12,800 bases of DNA from an uncultured Pseudomonas sp. GTDB taxonomy: Bacteria; Pseudomonadota; Gammaproteobacteria; Pseudomonadales; Pseudomonadaceae. The notes under the pieces are model-generated. The model had not been told where the DNA came from. It was given only the letters and a program-made list of their open reading frames with translations, and made no database searches. Made by a program: the position numbers and the translations under genes. Positions 1-7,586 of this stretch are shown one piece after another (position 1 is the first letter of the stretch; every line of letters begins with the position of its first letter). Location of the stretch: assembly GCF_946886105.1 (NCBI RefSeq), contig NZ_CAMPHV010000080.1, positions 1-12,800 of the forward strand, given 5' to 3'.

Positions 1-140
1 TGATAGAGCAATTTTGCCAACGGCATGGGGAGGCCGCTACTTTTTCAACAGAATCAACCGATACGGGCCATTCGTGAGTGGCCGCTTTTCCCGGGGAACG
101 GATGACCAAGCCAGAAGGGACATCAATCTGATCGGCCAAA
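1..140. other. Left-edge intergenic stretch, no gene recognised
   Basis: I see no convincing gene here. A small open frame begins at 14 on the plus strand and runs into the methyltransferase gene on the other strand; it has no ribosome binding site and no family resemblance. A weak hairpin, GGCCA/TGGCC, lies around 68-85. The stretch could be the flank of the element that brought in the module to its right, but I see no terminal repeat or transposase to prove that. Confidence 0.4.
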
Positions 141-169
141 GACGCCCCGCTCCACCGAGCGGGGGCGTC
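141..169 (-). terminator. Hairpin terminator of the methyltransferase operon
   Basis: GACGCCCCGCTC at 141-152 pairs with GAGCGGGGGCGTC at 157-169 around a CACC loop, with one bulged G. Read on the minus strand it follows the methyltransferase stop codon by about 17 nt and is followed by TTT, a short U tract. A rho-independent terminator for the two-gene minus-strand operon is the natural reading. The weak T tract is the reservation. Confidence 0.6.
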
Positions 170-186
170 TCCCCTGTTAATCCCTG

Positions 187-1050
187 TCAGCTTGCAGGAT
201 TGCGTGCCATGACGATCCACGCCGCGCCGTCGATCATCACCGACCGCTCGCCGGGGAGGCCCGCGAAGGCAGCGCGAACCGCGGCCCAGGCGCGGGCGCG
301 GATGTCGTTGGGCTGATCAGCGAGCACAAGCGACAGCGGGCCGCCCTCGAACGCCATCTTCACCGCGTCGTCGATCGCCGCGTCCCGCGTCCCACCCTCG
401 CCGAACGGGATTGAAGCATCGAAGGGCGCGATAGCGATATCGGTGAAGCCGGCCGCCGTCAGGATGCGTGTCACACGCTCCCGGTCGCCGAACGAGAATG
501 GGCCGGGCGCTTCGGGACCGGGCGGCGCGGGTAGCGGGACGATGTCCTTGATCGCGCCCATCGGCAGGCGCACCCAATCGTTCTCGGCCACGCCGCGCCA
601 GCAAACGAAAGCGACCCGCCCGCCCGGCTTGAGCGCACGGCGCATATTAACGAACGCCGCCGTAGGATCGTCGAAGAACATCACTCCGAAACGCGAAAAC
701 AGGATGTCGAACGCGCCCTCGAGCAGCTCGGCGCTGCTGGCGTCGGCCACCTGGAACAAGACCGGCGTATCCTGTGGCGCAAGCGCGCACGCTCGGCCGA
801 TCAGCGGTTCGGATATGTCCACGCCTAGCACATGTCCCGTTGCACCTACGCGGGCGGCCAGATCCAGACTAGATGCCCCCGCGCCGCAGCCGACGTCCAG
901 CACGCGCTCACCCGTCGCGGGCGCGGCGGCTTCTATCGCGGCCTGGCCGAACACCGCCATCATGGCGTCGAGCCGAACCTGGTTGGCGACCCAGTACTCC
1001 CCGCTTTGGCCATTCCAGTCGGCGACCTGATAGGCATTTTGCTCTGTCAT
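187..1050 (-). CDS. Class I SAM-dependent methyltransferase
   Basis: The 287-residue product is probably a soluble methyltransferase of the Methyltransf_11/25 (UbiE-like) type. Motif I, VLDVGCGAGA, is at residues 50-59 and the acidic motif GVDIS at 76-80. The FDILFSRFGVMFFDDP stretch around 113-128 matches the motif IV region, and LKPGGRVAFVCW follows. The N-terminal pattern of W-N-G, G-x-x-W and LD is typical of one subgroup of these enzymes. The start is fixed by a strong ribosome binding site, GAGGAG, five bases before the ATG. The gene lies 78 bp downstream of the flavoprotein gene on the same strand, so the two are probably co-transcribed. The substrate cannot be read from the sequence. 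It lacks the conserved cysteines expected of an arsenite methyltransferase. The family call is secure; the role is unknown. Confidence 0.88.
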   Translation of the reverse strand: MTEQNAYQVADWNGQSGEYWVANQVRLDAMMAVFGQAAIEAAAPATGERVLDVGCGAGASSLDLAARVGATGHVLGVDISEPLIGRACALAPQDTPVLFQVADASSAELLEGAFDILFSRFGVMFFDDPTAAFVNMRRALKPGGRVAFVCWRGVAENDWVRLPMGAIKDIVPLPAPPGPEAPGPFSFGDRERVTRILTAAGFTDIAIAPFDASIPFGEGGTRDAAIDDAVKMAFEGGPLSLVLADQPNDIRARAWAAVRAAFAGLPGERSVMIDGAAWIVMARNPAS

Positions 1051-1128
1051 GCTATCTCCTCGTTCTGAGTCGTTCTTAACTAGCTGCCTAGCGACCCTTT
1101 GATCGAGGCAAGGGGGAAGCTGGTGCTC

Positions 1129-2022
1129 TCAAACCAGCATCGACTGCTGGGCGAAGATACCCGCCATCGCGCCTTGCCATGATGCCGTGGTGACCGAGGC
1201 CATGAGGGGGTTTGCGAGGTCGCCCGCGGCATAGATGCCGGGCATGCTGGTTTCGCGCCGCTCGTCGACCTTGAGGGCAATGCCCTGGGGCGTATCGACC
1301 GTGGCGAGGCCCAGCGATTCATGCAGGCGTGCGGACGGCTTGTTGCGCGGATGCGCGAACAGGATGTCGACCGCGACATTGGGGCCGGTATCGAGTGAGA
1401 CGGTGGCATTATGGCCGCCGTGACGGGCGATTTCGGTGATCCGTCCATCGACGACAGGGATATGGCGGCGCGCCAGGTCGGCCTGGATATCGGGCGGAAT
1501 GTCGTGACCATCGGCGAAGACCGTCAACGTGTCGGTCCAATCGTGGTACAGCCTGACATAAGTGTGCGACTGCGGGCCGGACCAGACGAGGCCCCAATGC
1601 TGGCCGGCGACTTCAAAGCCGTCGCAATAGGGGCAGGGCACGATGGAGGTGCCCCAGCTTTCGGCAAAGCCGGGAACTTCAGGTATCTGGTCGGCGACGC
1701 CATAGCTCAGGATCAGGCGGCGCGCCGCAAGGCTTTCTCCATCGCCAGTGAGGACGGAGAAATGGTCGATGGCACCGGAGATGCTATCGGCCCGGGCATT
1801 GACCAGACTGATCGTGGGATAACGCGCCAGCTGCTGCCGCGCCTCGGCCAGGATATCCAGCGGTAGCTTGTGATCGTGGCCGAGCAGGCCATGCGAGTGC
1901 CCGGCGAAGCGATTGCGCGGCAGGCCGGTATCGAGAACGGTGACCTTGCGCCGGGCACGGCCGAGTTGCAGGGCGGCGGCAAGACCGGCAAAACTGCCGC
2001 CGATGATGATGACGTCATTCAT
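1129..2022 (-). CDS. Thioredoxin-reductase-like FAD oxidoreductase with CPYC motif
   Basis: A soluble flavoprotein of 297 residues, close to thioredoxin reductase length (about 310-320). The FAD-binding motif GGSFAGL is near the N-terminus (residues 8-14), the redox pair C130-P-Y-C133 is followed by DGFE, and the C-terminal FAD motif GIYAAGD is at 262-268. The internal NADPH site is worn: the usual GxGxxA appears as W-S-G-P, and no HRRxxxR is seen. It may therefore not be a normal NADPH-dependent reductase. I chose the ATG at 2020-2022 because homology to the family starts at MNDVIIIGG. An in-frame ATG at 2082 would add 20 unrelated residues and cover the operator region. No good Shine-Dalgarno precedes the chosen ATG. 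It is the first gene of a two-gene operon with the methyltransferase and is divergent from the TetR gene, which probably represses it. The physiological substrate is unknown. Confidence 0.85.
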   Translation of the reverse strand: MNDVIIIGGSFAGLAAALQLGRARRKVTVLDTGLPRNRFAGHSHGLLGHDHKLPLDILAEARQQLARYPTISLVNARADSISGAIDHFSVLTGDGESLAARRLILSYGVADQIPEVPGFAESWGTSIVPCPYCDGFEVAGQHWGLVWSGPQSHTYVRLYHDWTDTLTVFADGHDIPPDIQADLARRHIPVVDGRITEIARHGGHNATVSLDTGPNVAVDILFAHPRNKPSARLHESLGLATVDTPQGIALKVDERRETSMPGIYAAGDLANPLMASVTTASWQGAMAGIFAQQSMLV

Positions 2023-2129
2023 GGTGATGGACTCTGTGCTGTGGATGGAGGCAGGTCGGCTTGCATACTTAAGATACTGCAAAGTACCCTAATTTAAGAA
2101 TTAGAATACTGTCAAGTACTGGAATATTT
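2023..2129. promoter_or_regulatory. Divergent promoter and operator region between tetR-type gene and flavoprotein gene
   Basis: Two similar elements, ATACTGCAAAGTAC (2074-2087) and ATACTGTCAAGTAC (2106-2119), each hold the inverted repeat TACT-N4-AGTA. Between them sits CTAATT-TAAG-AATTAG (2089-2104), itself an inverted repeat. All three share the same centre of symmetry at about 2096.5, so the whole is an imperfect palindrome of about 46 bp. On the minus strand TTGACA (2115-2110) is a perfect -35 hexamer, though no good -10 follows at 16-18 bp. On the plus strand TAGAAT (2102-2107) could be the -10 for the regulator. TetR-family proteins commonly bind such palindromes in divergent promoters, so repression of both genes is the likely arrangement. 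This is inference from position and symmetry. Confidence 0.65.
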
Positions 2130-2777
2130 ATGACCGAAAACAACCAGGGCCGGCGCGGCCGGCCCACCAACGAGGCGCTTGGCCAAACGATCGTCGACGC
2201 CGCGTCCGAACTTTTTGTGGAATTGGGTTTTCAAGCGACGACCATGGACAAGGTTGCCCAGCGGGCGAAGATATCCAAGCTAAGCATCTATCGGCACTTC
2301 GAGAACAAGGAGGCGCTGTTCAGCGCCGCCATCGCGGCCCACTGCCATCAGTTTGCACCGCAGGCCCTTTTTGAAGGCGTCGACGGTTCGGCCGAAGATC
2401 AGCTCATGGCGGTGGGATCAACCCTGCTTCGCACGCTGTTGAGTCCAGACGTCCGCAGTGTCGAAGCCATGATCATGGCCGACAAGACAAATCAAAAGTC
2501 GTTAAGCAAGCGCCAATACGAAGCCGGCCCCGCCTATGTCATCGCCCAAATCGAGACCCTGTTGCGTCAGTTGCACGCGAAGGTGGTTCTGAACGTGCCC
2601 GACCCTCGCCAGTCCGCCCGCTTGTTTGCCGCGCTTATCAAAGGGTCCGATCTCCTGATCATCGCGCGCTTCGATGAGGCGAGAGCAGAGGACGACAACG
2701 AAATCGAATCCTATTGCCGATCGGCCGTCGCCATGTTCATCGCCGCGCACGGTGGCAACGACCACGCGGGCGGATAA
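2130..2777 (+). CDS. TetR/AcrR family transcriptional regulator
   Basis: The 215-residue product is a typical length for TetR-family repressors. The N-terminal tail is basic (GRRGRPT). The helix-turn-helix lies at about residues 37-61 (TTMDKVAQRAKISKLSIYRHF, with the usual NKEALF after it). The rest is a helical ligand-binding and dimer domain that resembles the AefR-like C-terminal type. No clear Shine-Dalgarno precedes the ATG: the bases are AT-rich and the predicted transcript start is only about 15 nt upstream, so translation may be nearly leaderless. Its position, divergent from the flavoprotein-methyltransferase pair with palindromes between, marks it as the local regulator. The inducer is unknown. 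The stop is followed at about 95 bp by the broken integrase, so the gene sits at the edge of the acquired block. Confidence 0.9.
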   Translation: MTENNQGRRGRPTNEALGQTIVDAASELFVELGFQATTMDKVAQRAKISKLSIYRHFENKEALFSAAIAAHCHQFAPQALFEGVDGSAEDQLMAVGSTLLRTLLSPDVRSVEAMIMADKTNQKSLSKRQYEAGPAYVIAQIETLLRQLHAKVVLNVPDPRQSARLFAALIKGSDLLIIARFDEARAEDDNEIESYCRSAVAMFIAAHGGNDHAGG

Positions 2778-2872
2778 GCATTTGATTGCTCCGGGCAGCT
2801 TGGCCTGGGCCGTCGTCCAGGCGCTTGGCCAGATTGGACTGGCGCGCGCCAATATGGCGACAATATCGAAAT
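2778..2872. other. Junction between acquired module and integrase remnant
   Basis: This short stretch holds no gene. It contains an inverted repeat GCCTGG/CCAGGC (2803-2808 and 2817-2822, loop 8) that could end regulator transcription, although no T tract follows. Integrase homology becomes clear only from about 2873, so the breakpoint that removed the 5' part of the integrase falls here. A 5' extension of homology into about 2850-2872 is possible but not readable. I saw no attI or attC core sites. Confidence 0.4.
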
Positions 2873-3371
2873 ATCCGTTTTCATCAGTATCGTCATCCCC
2901 AGGATATGGGGGCTGGCGAAGTTGAAGCCTTTCTTATCGAATTGGCGGTGAAGCGTAATGTTTCGGCATCTACGCAGAACCAGGCGTTGTCCGCTTTGTT
3001 GTTTCTTTATAAAGAGGTACTGGCGCTCGATTTGCCCTGGCTGGCCGATATTGTGCGGGCTAAGAAGCCGCAGCGGTTACCCGTGGTTTTGTCGATTGAG
3101 GAGGTACGTCGAATTCTCTCTGCGCTCGATGATGAACTCTGGCTGGTTTGCAGCCTGCTTTACGGTACCGGCATGCGCCTGATGGAGGTGCTGCGTTTAC
3201 GCGTCAAGGATGTGGATTTTGTGCGCCAAGAAATCCTCATTACGCGATGGCAAGGGCATGAAGGATCGCGTCACCATGCTGCCGAAGCGTTTGGCGGAGC
3301 CCCTGCGTAGACACCTGGCCGTGGTGAGGGCAACCCACAGGGCCGAGCTGGAACAGGGGAGGTTGGGTTAG
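2873..3371 (+). pseudogene. intI: Integron integrase remnant, truncated and frameshifted
   Basis: From 2873 the translation follows the integron integrase family (tyrosine recombinases): IRFH..RHPQDMG, then EVEAFL, VSASTQNQALSALLFLYKEV, DLPWL, RLPVVLSIEEV, LLYGTGMRLMEVLRLRVKD. Near 3242 one extra base breaks the frame. Removing it restores EILIRDGKGMKDRVTMLPK and continues LAEPLRRHLAVVRATHRAE to a TAG at 3369-3371. By comparison with IntI1 (337 aa, from memory) the remnant spans roughly residues 45-205. It lacks the N-terminus and the catalytic H-x-x-R and Tyr region; only the first active-site Arg (GTGMR) remains, so it cannot be active. An ATG exists at 2786 but the residues after it are unrelated to the family. 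The integrase points towards gcvT; attI and cassettes would lie on its 5' side, where the regulator-flavoprotein module now sits. Confidence 0.88.
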
Positions 3372-3419
3372 CTTTTGCTCTGGCGTGCAAATATCCCAAA
3401 GCGCTGCTGGCATCTGGAT

Positions 3420-3446
3420 GGTGGACAAGCCTTCGGCATGTCCACC
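3420..3446. repeat. Pseudomonas-type hairpin repeat (GGTGGACA/TGTCCACC)
   Basis: GGTGGACA-A-GCC pairs with GGC-A-TGTCCACC around a TTC loop: eleven base pairs with a single A/A mismatch, at 3420-3446. On the minus strand it sits inside GTAGGGTGGACATGCCG, wording I recognise from scattered intergenic repeats in Pseudomonas genomes. It lies beyond the gcvT stop and may help end or stabilise the operon transcript. Confidence 0.6.
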
Positions 3447-3486
3447 CTACGAGGCCGTAGACCCTGCATATCGGATCTGCTGCGAG

Positions 3487-3516
3487 CGGCGGCCGCGGCA
3501 TGCACCGCAGCCGCCG
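3487..3516 (-). terminator. Strong hairpin just after gcvT, probable operon terminator or 3' stabiliser
   Basis: CGGCGGCCGCGG (3487-3498) pairs with CCGCAGCCGCCG (3505-3516) with one mismatch and a six-base CATGCA loop. It begins 6 nt after the gcvT stop codon on the minus strand. No T tract follows, so it is either an unusual terminator or a structure that protects the 3' end of the mRNA. Confidence 0.5.
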
Positions 3517-3522
3517 TTGGTT

Positions 3523-4644
3523 TTAACCGCGGTAGTAGCGCTGCGGTACGAATGGGGTCTTGGCGACTTTCATGGCCACGCGCTTGCCGCGGACCATGGC
3601 CCATACCGGGGTGTCGACGGCAATGTGGCTGTTCTGTACGTAGCCCATGGCCACCGGGCCGCCGAGGGTCGGGCCGAAGCCGCCGCTGCACACGCTGCCG
3701 ATCACATTGCCGTCAGCATCGACGATTTCCGCGCCTTCGCGCACCGGTACGCGTTCCTGCGGCAGCAGGCCGACGCGTTTACTGGCGACGCCTTCGCGCT
3801 GTTGGGCGAAGATCCGCTCGGCACCGGGGAAGCCGCCGGCACGCGCACCGTCGGCACGGCGGGCCTTGGAAATGGCCCAGAGCAGGCTGGCTTCGATTGG
3901 CGTGGTGGCGGTGCTCATGTCGTGGCCGTACAGGCACAGGCCGGCTTCCAGGCGCAGCGAGTCGCGGGCGCCGAGGCCGATGGCTTCGACTTCCGGTTCG
4001 GCGAGCAGGCTGCGCGCCAGGGTTTCCGCGTGCTGGGTCGGCACCGAGATTTCGAAGCCGTCTTCGCCGGTGTAGCCGGAACGGCTGACGTAGCAGTCGG
4101 CGCCGAGCAGGCGCACGGGGGCGAATTGCATAAAGGTCATCTTGCTGACTTCCGGCGCCAGGCGCGCCAGTACATCGACTGCCTTCGGGCCTTGCAGGGC
4201 GAGCAGGGCGCGGTCGAAGCAGGATTCGATCTGGCAATGGCTGGCGATGCGTTCCTGCAGGTGCATCAGGTCCTGGTACTTGCAGGCGGCGTTGACCACC
4301 AGGAACAGGGTGTCGTCGCCGAGGTTGGCGACCATCAGGTCGTCGAGGATGCCGCCGTTCTCATCGGTGAACATGGCGTAGCGCTGCATGCCCACCGGCA
4401 GGTCGACGATGTCCACCGGCACCAGGCTTTCCAGGGCTTTGGCGGCATTGGCGCCGCGCAGGACGATCTGGCCCATATGCGAAACATCGAACAGGCCGGC
4501 GGCTTCGCGGGTGTGCAGGTGTTCCTTCATCACGCCGAGCGGGTATTGCACCGGCATGTCGTAGCCGGCGAAGGGCACCATGCGCGCGCCGAGTTCCAGG
4601 TGCAGGGCGTGTAGCGGGGTTTTCGCCAGGGTTTCAGTGGTCAT
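3523..4644 (-). CDS. gcvT: Glycine cleavage system T protein (aminomethyltransferase)
   Basis: GcvT takes the aminomethyl group held on the lipoyl arm of GcvH and passes the carbon to tetrahydrofolate, giving 5,10-methylene-THF and free ammonia; it is cytosolic. The protein has 373 residues, close to the E. coli length. The catalytic aspartate is D101 in NGGILDD (97-102). The folate-domain signatures GYTGEDGFEI and GLGARDSLRLEAGLCLYG are intact, and the C-terminal beta-barrel domain is complete (GPVAMGYV.., ending FVPQRYYRG). GGAG precedes the ATG by 6 bases. It is the last gene of the gcvH-gcvP-glyA-sdaA-gcvT operon, which matches the second gcvT copy (gcvT2) of Pseudomonas in order. The gap to sdaA is 131 bp and holds a hairpin repeat. 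Confidence 0.95.
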   Translation of the reverse strand: MTTETLAKTPLHALHLELGARMVPFAGYDMPVQYPLGVMKEHLHTREAAGLFDVSHMGQIVLRGANAAKALESLVPVDIVDLPVGMQRYAMFTDENGGILDDLMVANLGDDTLFLVVNAACKYQDLMHLQERIASHCQIESCFDRALLALQGPKAVDVLARLAPEVSKMTFMQFAPVRLLGADCYVSRSGYTGEDGFEISVPTQHAETLARSLLAEPEVEAIGLGARDSLRLEAGLCLYGHDMSTATTPIEASLLWAISKARRADGARAGGFPGAERIFAQQREGVASKRVGLLPQERVPVREGAEIVDADGNVIGSVCSGGFGPTLGGPVAMGYVQNSHIAVDTPVWAMVRGKRVAMKVAKTPFVPQRYYRG

Positions 4645-4683
4645 GCGTTTCTCCGTTGATATCGTGGGTGGGGCGGATATCGA

Positions 4684-4720
4684 CCCCTCTCCCTAGCCCT
4701 CTCCCCAGAGGGGCGAGGGG
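4684..4720. repeat. CCCCTCTCCC-type palindromic repeat in the sdaA-gcvT gap
   Basis: CCCCTC (4684-4689) pairs with GAGGGG (4715-4720), and inside it CCCTCT-CCCC-AGAGGG (4697-4712) forms a perfect 6-bp stem. Repeats of this form (CCCCTCTCCC...GGGAGAGGGG) are scattered between genes in many proteobacteria. Here it lies within the operon transcript, so it may affect mRNA stability between sdaA and gcvT. Confidence 0.65.
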
Positions 4721-4775
4721 ATGGTTCAGTGTTGTGGCGGAGGGCGGAGGCAATCCGCGAGCCCGCAATCGGCGA

Positions 4776-6152
4776 TCAACATTCGATGATATTGACCGCC
4801 AAACCGCCGCGGGCGGTTTCCTTGTACTTGTTGTTCATGTCGGCACCGGTCTGGCGCATGGTGCGGATCACTTTATCCAGCGAGACGAAGTGCTGGCCGT
4901 CGCCGCGCAGGGCCATGCGCGCGGCGTTGATCGCCTTGACCGAGCCCATGGCGTTGCGTTCGATACAGGGCACCTGGACCAGCCCGCCGATTGGGTCGCA
5001 GGTCAGGCCGAGGTTGTGTTCCATGCCGATTTCCGCGGCGTTCTCGACCTGGTTGACGCTACCGCCGAGCACTTCGCAGAGGGCGCCAGCGGCCATCGAG
5101 CAGGCAACGCCGACCTCGCCCTGGCAGCCGACTTCGGCGCCGGAGATCGAGGCGTTTTCCTTGTACAGAATGCCGATGGCGGCGGCGGTGAGCAGGAAGC
5201 GCACCACGCCGTCTTCATTGGCGCCGGGGATAAAGCGCGTGTAGTAGTGCAGCACCGCCGGCACTATGCCGGCCGCGCCATTGGTCGGCGCGGTGACCAC
5301 GCGGCCGCCGCTGGCGTTTTCCTCGTTCACCGCCAGGGCATAGAGGTTGACCCAGTCGAGCACGCTGAGCGCATCGCGCAGCGAGGCTTCGGGGTGCTTG
5401 CACAGTTGACGGTGCAGCGCGGCGGCGCGGCGTTTGACCTTGAGGCCGCCGGGCATGATGCCCTCGTTGCGGCAGCCGGCCTCGACGCAATCCTGCATCA
5501 CCTGCCAGATATTCAGCAGCGCGGCGCGGGTCTCGGCTTCCGGGCGCCAGGCGGCTTCGTTGGCCAGCATCACCTGGCTGATCGACAGGTTGTGTTCGGC
5601 GCAGTGGGCGAGCAGCTGCTTGGCGGTGGTGAAGGGGTATTGCAGTTCCGTGGTGTCCTCGACGATGCGGTCGGCGCCGGCGGCCTGTTCGTCCACCACG
5701 AAGCCGCCGCCGACCGAGTAGTACTCGCGTGCGCGCAGCTGCAAGCCGGCGCCGTCGAAGGCGCGGAAGATCATGCCGTTGGGATGGAAGGCCAGCGGCT
5801 TGCGGATCATCGCCAGGTGCTGTTTCTCGACAAAGCGGATGCGCTTTTTGCCGAGCAGGGCGAGTTCGCCGGATTCGCGGATCGTCGCCATGCGCGCATC
5901 CACGGTGCTGGTGTCGACCGTGTCCGGTTGTTCGCCTTCCAGGCCGAGCAGCACCGCCTTGTCGCTGCCGTGGCCCTTGCCGGTGGCGCCGAGCGAGCCG
6001 TACAGCTCGACCTTGACCGACTCGGTGCCGGCCAGCAGATCGTCGCGGCGCAGGCCCTCGACGAAACGCACCGCGGCGCGCATCGGGCCGACGGTGTGCG
6101 AGCTGGATGGGCCGATGCCGATCTTGAATAAATCGAAAACGCTAAGTGACAT
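4776..6152 (-). CDS. sdaA: L-serine ammonia-lyase (serine dehydratase), iron-sulfur, single chain
   Basis: This enzyme deaminates L-serine to pyruvate and ammonia with a [4Fe-4S] cluster, not PLP. The protein has 458 residues. The N-terminal domain opens with [22 protein letters not shown] (SSSHT at 17-20) and the C-terminal catalytic domain follows. Cluster cysteines are C343 (VGCQGEVG), C385 (GLTCDPIGG) and C396 (VQVPCIERN). The last residue, C458, is the C-terminal cysteine that in the Legionella type 2 enzyme folds back onto the cluster as an inhibitory tail ligand. The chain is a fusion of the alpha and beta parts that are separate in Bacillus. GGAG precedes the ATG by 6 bases. It lies between glyA and gcvT, so it drains the serine made from glycine into pyruvate; this placement is the clearest sign that the operon is catabolic. 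Confidence 0.95.
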   Translation of the reverse strand: MSLSVFDLFKIGIGPSSSHTVGPMRAAVRFVEGLRRDDLLAGTESVKVELYGSLGATGKGHGSDKAVLLGLEGEQPDTVDTSTVDARMATIRESGELALLGKKRIRFVEKQHLAMIRKPLAFHPNGMIFRAFDGAGLQLRAREYYSVGGGFVVDEQAAGADRIVEDTTELQYPFTTAKQLLAHCAEHNLSISQVMLANEAAWRPEAETRAALLNIWQVMQDCVEAGCRNEGIMPGGLKVKRRAAALHRQLCKHPEASLRDALSVLDWVNLYALAVNEENASGGRVVTAPTNGAAGIVPAVLHYYTRFIPGANEDGVVRFLLTAAAIGILYKENASISGAEVGCQGEVGVACSMAAGALCEVLGGSVNQVENAAEIGMEHNLGLTCDPIGGLVQVPCIERNAMGSVKAINAARMALRGDGQHFVSLDKVIRTMRQTGADMNNKYKETARGGLAVNIIEC

Positions 6153-6198
6153 TTTGTTCTCCGGCTTTGATCTGGGCCGACCTTGTGGGTCAGCATTG

Positions 6199-6228
6199 AT
6201 GCAGCGCGGCCTTTAACCGCGCCTGCAT
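6199..6228. repeat. Hairpin in the glyA-sdaA gap
   Basis: ATGCAGCGCGG (6199-6209) pairs with CCGCGCCTGCAT (6217-6228) with one bulged base and a seven-base loop. It lies between the glyA stop and the sdaA start in the transcript, with no T tract on either strand. It is more likely an mRNA-processing or stability structure than a full terminator, since sdaA is expected to be read from the same promoter. Confidence 0.5.
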
Positions 6229-6250
6229 TTCAGTAAAGGAGCCTGTCTGT

Positions 6251-7504
6251 CTAATCAGCGTAGACCGGGAAGGTTGCGCACAGGTCGCTGACCTGACCGC
6301 GTACCCTCTCGATCACCTCGGGATTGTCCAGCTCATCGAGAATGTCGCAGATCCAGCCGGCCAGCTCGCGGCATTCGCCTTGCTTGAGGCCGCGGCTGGT
6401 CACCGCTGGCGTGCCGATACGGATGCCGGAGGTGACGAACGGCGACTGCGGGTCGTTCGGCACGGCGTTCTTGTTCACCGTGATATGCGCCGCGCCCAGG
6501 GCCGCGTCGGCGGCTTTGCCGGTGAGGCCCTGCTTGATCAGGCTGACCAGCATCAGGTGGTTGTCGGTACCGCCGGAGACCACCTCATAGCCGCGCGCCA
6601 CGAAGACTTCGGCCATCGCCCGAGCGTTATCGATCACCTGCTGCTGGTAGGCCTTGAAGCCCGGTTCCAGCGCCTCCTTGAAGCACACCGCCTTGGCCGC
6701 GATCACATGCATCAGCGGGCCGCCCTGGCTGCCGGGGAAGACTGCGGAGTTGAGCTTTTTCTCGATCTCTTCATTGGCCTTGGCCAGGATCAAACCGCCG
6801 CGCGGGCCGCGCAGAGTCTTGTGCGTGGTGGTTGTGACCACGTCAGCGAAGGGGATCGGGTTGGGATACAGGCCGGCCGCGACCAGGCCGGCGACATGGG
6901 CCATGTCGACGAACAACAGCGCGCCAACCTGGTCGGCGATGGCGCGGAAGCGGGCGAAATCCAGGGTGCGTGAATAGGCGGAGAAGCCTGCGACTATCAT
7001 CTTCGGCTTGTGCTCGACGGCCAGGCGCTCGACCTCGGCGTAATCGATCAGGCCGTTCTCGTCGATGCCGTACTGCACCGCGTTGTACAGCTTGCCGGAC
7101 GACGACACTTTGGCGCCGTGGGTCAGGTGGCCGCCGTGGGCCAGGCTCATGCCGAGGATGGTATCGCCGGCATTGATCAGTGCCAGATAGACCGCGCTGT
7201 TCGCCGAAGAGCCGGAATGTGGTTGGACGTTGGCGTAGTCGGCGCCGAACAGCTGCTTGGCGCGTTCGATGGCCAGCTGCTCGACCACATCGACATGCTT
7301 GCAGCCACCGTAGTAACGCTTGCCCGGATAGCCTTCGGCGTACTTGTTGGTCAGGCCGCTGCCCTGGGCCTGCATCACCCGCTGGCTGCAGTAGTTCTCC
7401 GAGGCGATCAGCTCGATGTGATCTTCCTGGCGCGTCTCTTCGGCGTTGATCGCAGCGTGCAGGGCGTCGTCGTAGCCTTGCAGTTGGTCGTGTTTGCTGA
7501 ACAT
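6251..7504 (-). CDS. glyA: Serine hydroxymethyltransferase
   Basis: SHMT interconverts glycine plus 5,10-methylene-THF with serine plus THF, using PLP. The 417-residue length equals E. coli GlyA. The PLP lysine is K229 in [15 protein letters not shown]. Other family signatures are [11 protein letters not shown] (30-40), the [14 protein letters not shown] stretch (55-68) and D200 with H203 in [15 protein letters not shown] lies 7 bases before the ATG. Within this operon the flow is expected to run towards serine, using the C1 unit released by glycine cleavage, so the serine can go on to SdaA. Pseudomonas usually has another glyA for biosynthesis elsewhere; the copy in this gene order is called glyA2 in P. 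aeruginosa. The upstream gap to gcvP is 215 bp and contains repeats. Confidence 0.95.
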   Translation of the reverse strand: MFSKHDQLQGYDDALHAAINAEETRQEDHIELIASENYCSQRVMQAQGSGLTNKYAEGYPGKRYYGGCKHVDVVEQLAIERAKQLFGADYANVQPHSGSSANSAVYLALINAGDTILGMSLAHGGHLTHGAKVSSSGKLYNAVQYGIDENGLIDYAEVERLAVEHKPKMIVAGFSAYSRTLDFARFRAIADQVGALLFVDMAHVAGLVAAGLYPNPIPFADVVTTTTHKTLRGPRGGLILAKANEEIEKKLNSAVFPGSQGGPLMHVIAAKAVCFKEALEPGFKAYQQQVIDNARAMAEVFVARGYEVVSGGTDNHLMLVSLIKQGLTGKAADAALGAAHITVNKNAVPNDPQSPFVTSGIRIGTPAVTSRGLKQGECRELAGWICDILDELDNPEVIERVRGQVSDLCATFPVYAD

Positions 7505-7586
7505 GGTGAGGCCCTCTGATTTTTATATGAGGTGCAGCCAACCCGCCTCGGGTAGAGGTGAGTTGAAATTCTTGGGTAAACAGAGC

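Noticed and set aside
14..316. A 100-codon plus-strand frame at the left edge
   Set aside because: No Shine-Dalgarno, no recognisable family, and it overlaps the terminator and the end of the methyltransferase gene.
187..1050. Arsenite methyltransferase (arsM) call for the methyltransferase
   Set aside because: The conserved cysteines of ArsM are not apparent and no ars genes are nearby.
2023..2082. Upstream ATG at 2082 as start of the flavoprotein
   Set aside because: It adds 20 residues unlike the family and would place coding sequence over the operator and promoter region; homology begins at the Met at 2022.
2786..2872. ATG at 2786 as an intact integrase start
   Set aside because: The first 29 residues show no integrase similarity; the frame is open by chance across the junction.
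1..2872. attC or attI recombination sites around the acquired genes
   Set aside because: I looked for paired RYYYAAC and GTTRRRY cores in the gaps and found no convincing pair, so I do not call the genes integron cassettes.
3385..6131. Two long plus-strand open frames (409 and 491 codons) opposite gcvT and sdaA
   Set aside because: Same composition artefact; they have no ribosome binding sites or family resemblance, and the minus-strand genes are certain.
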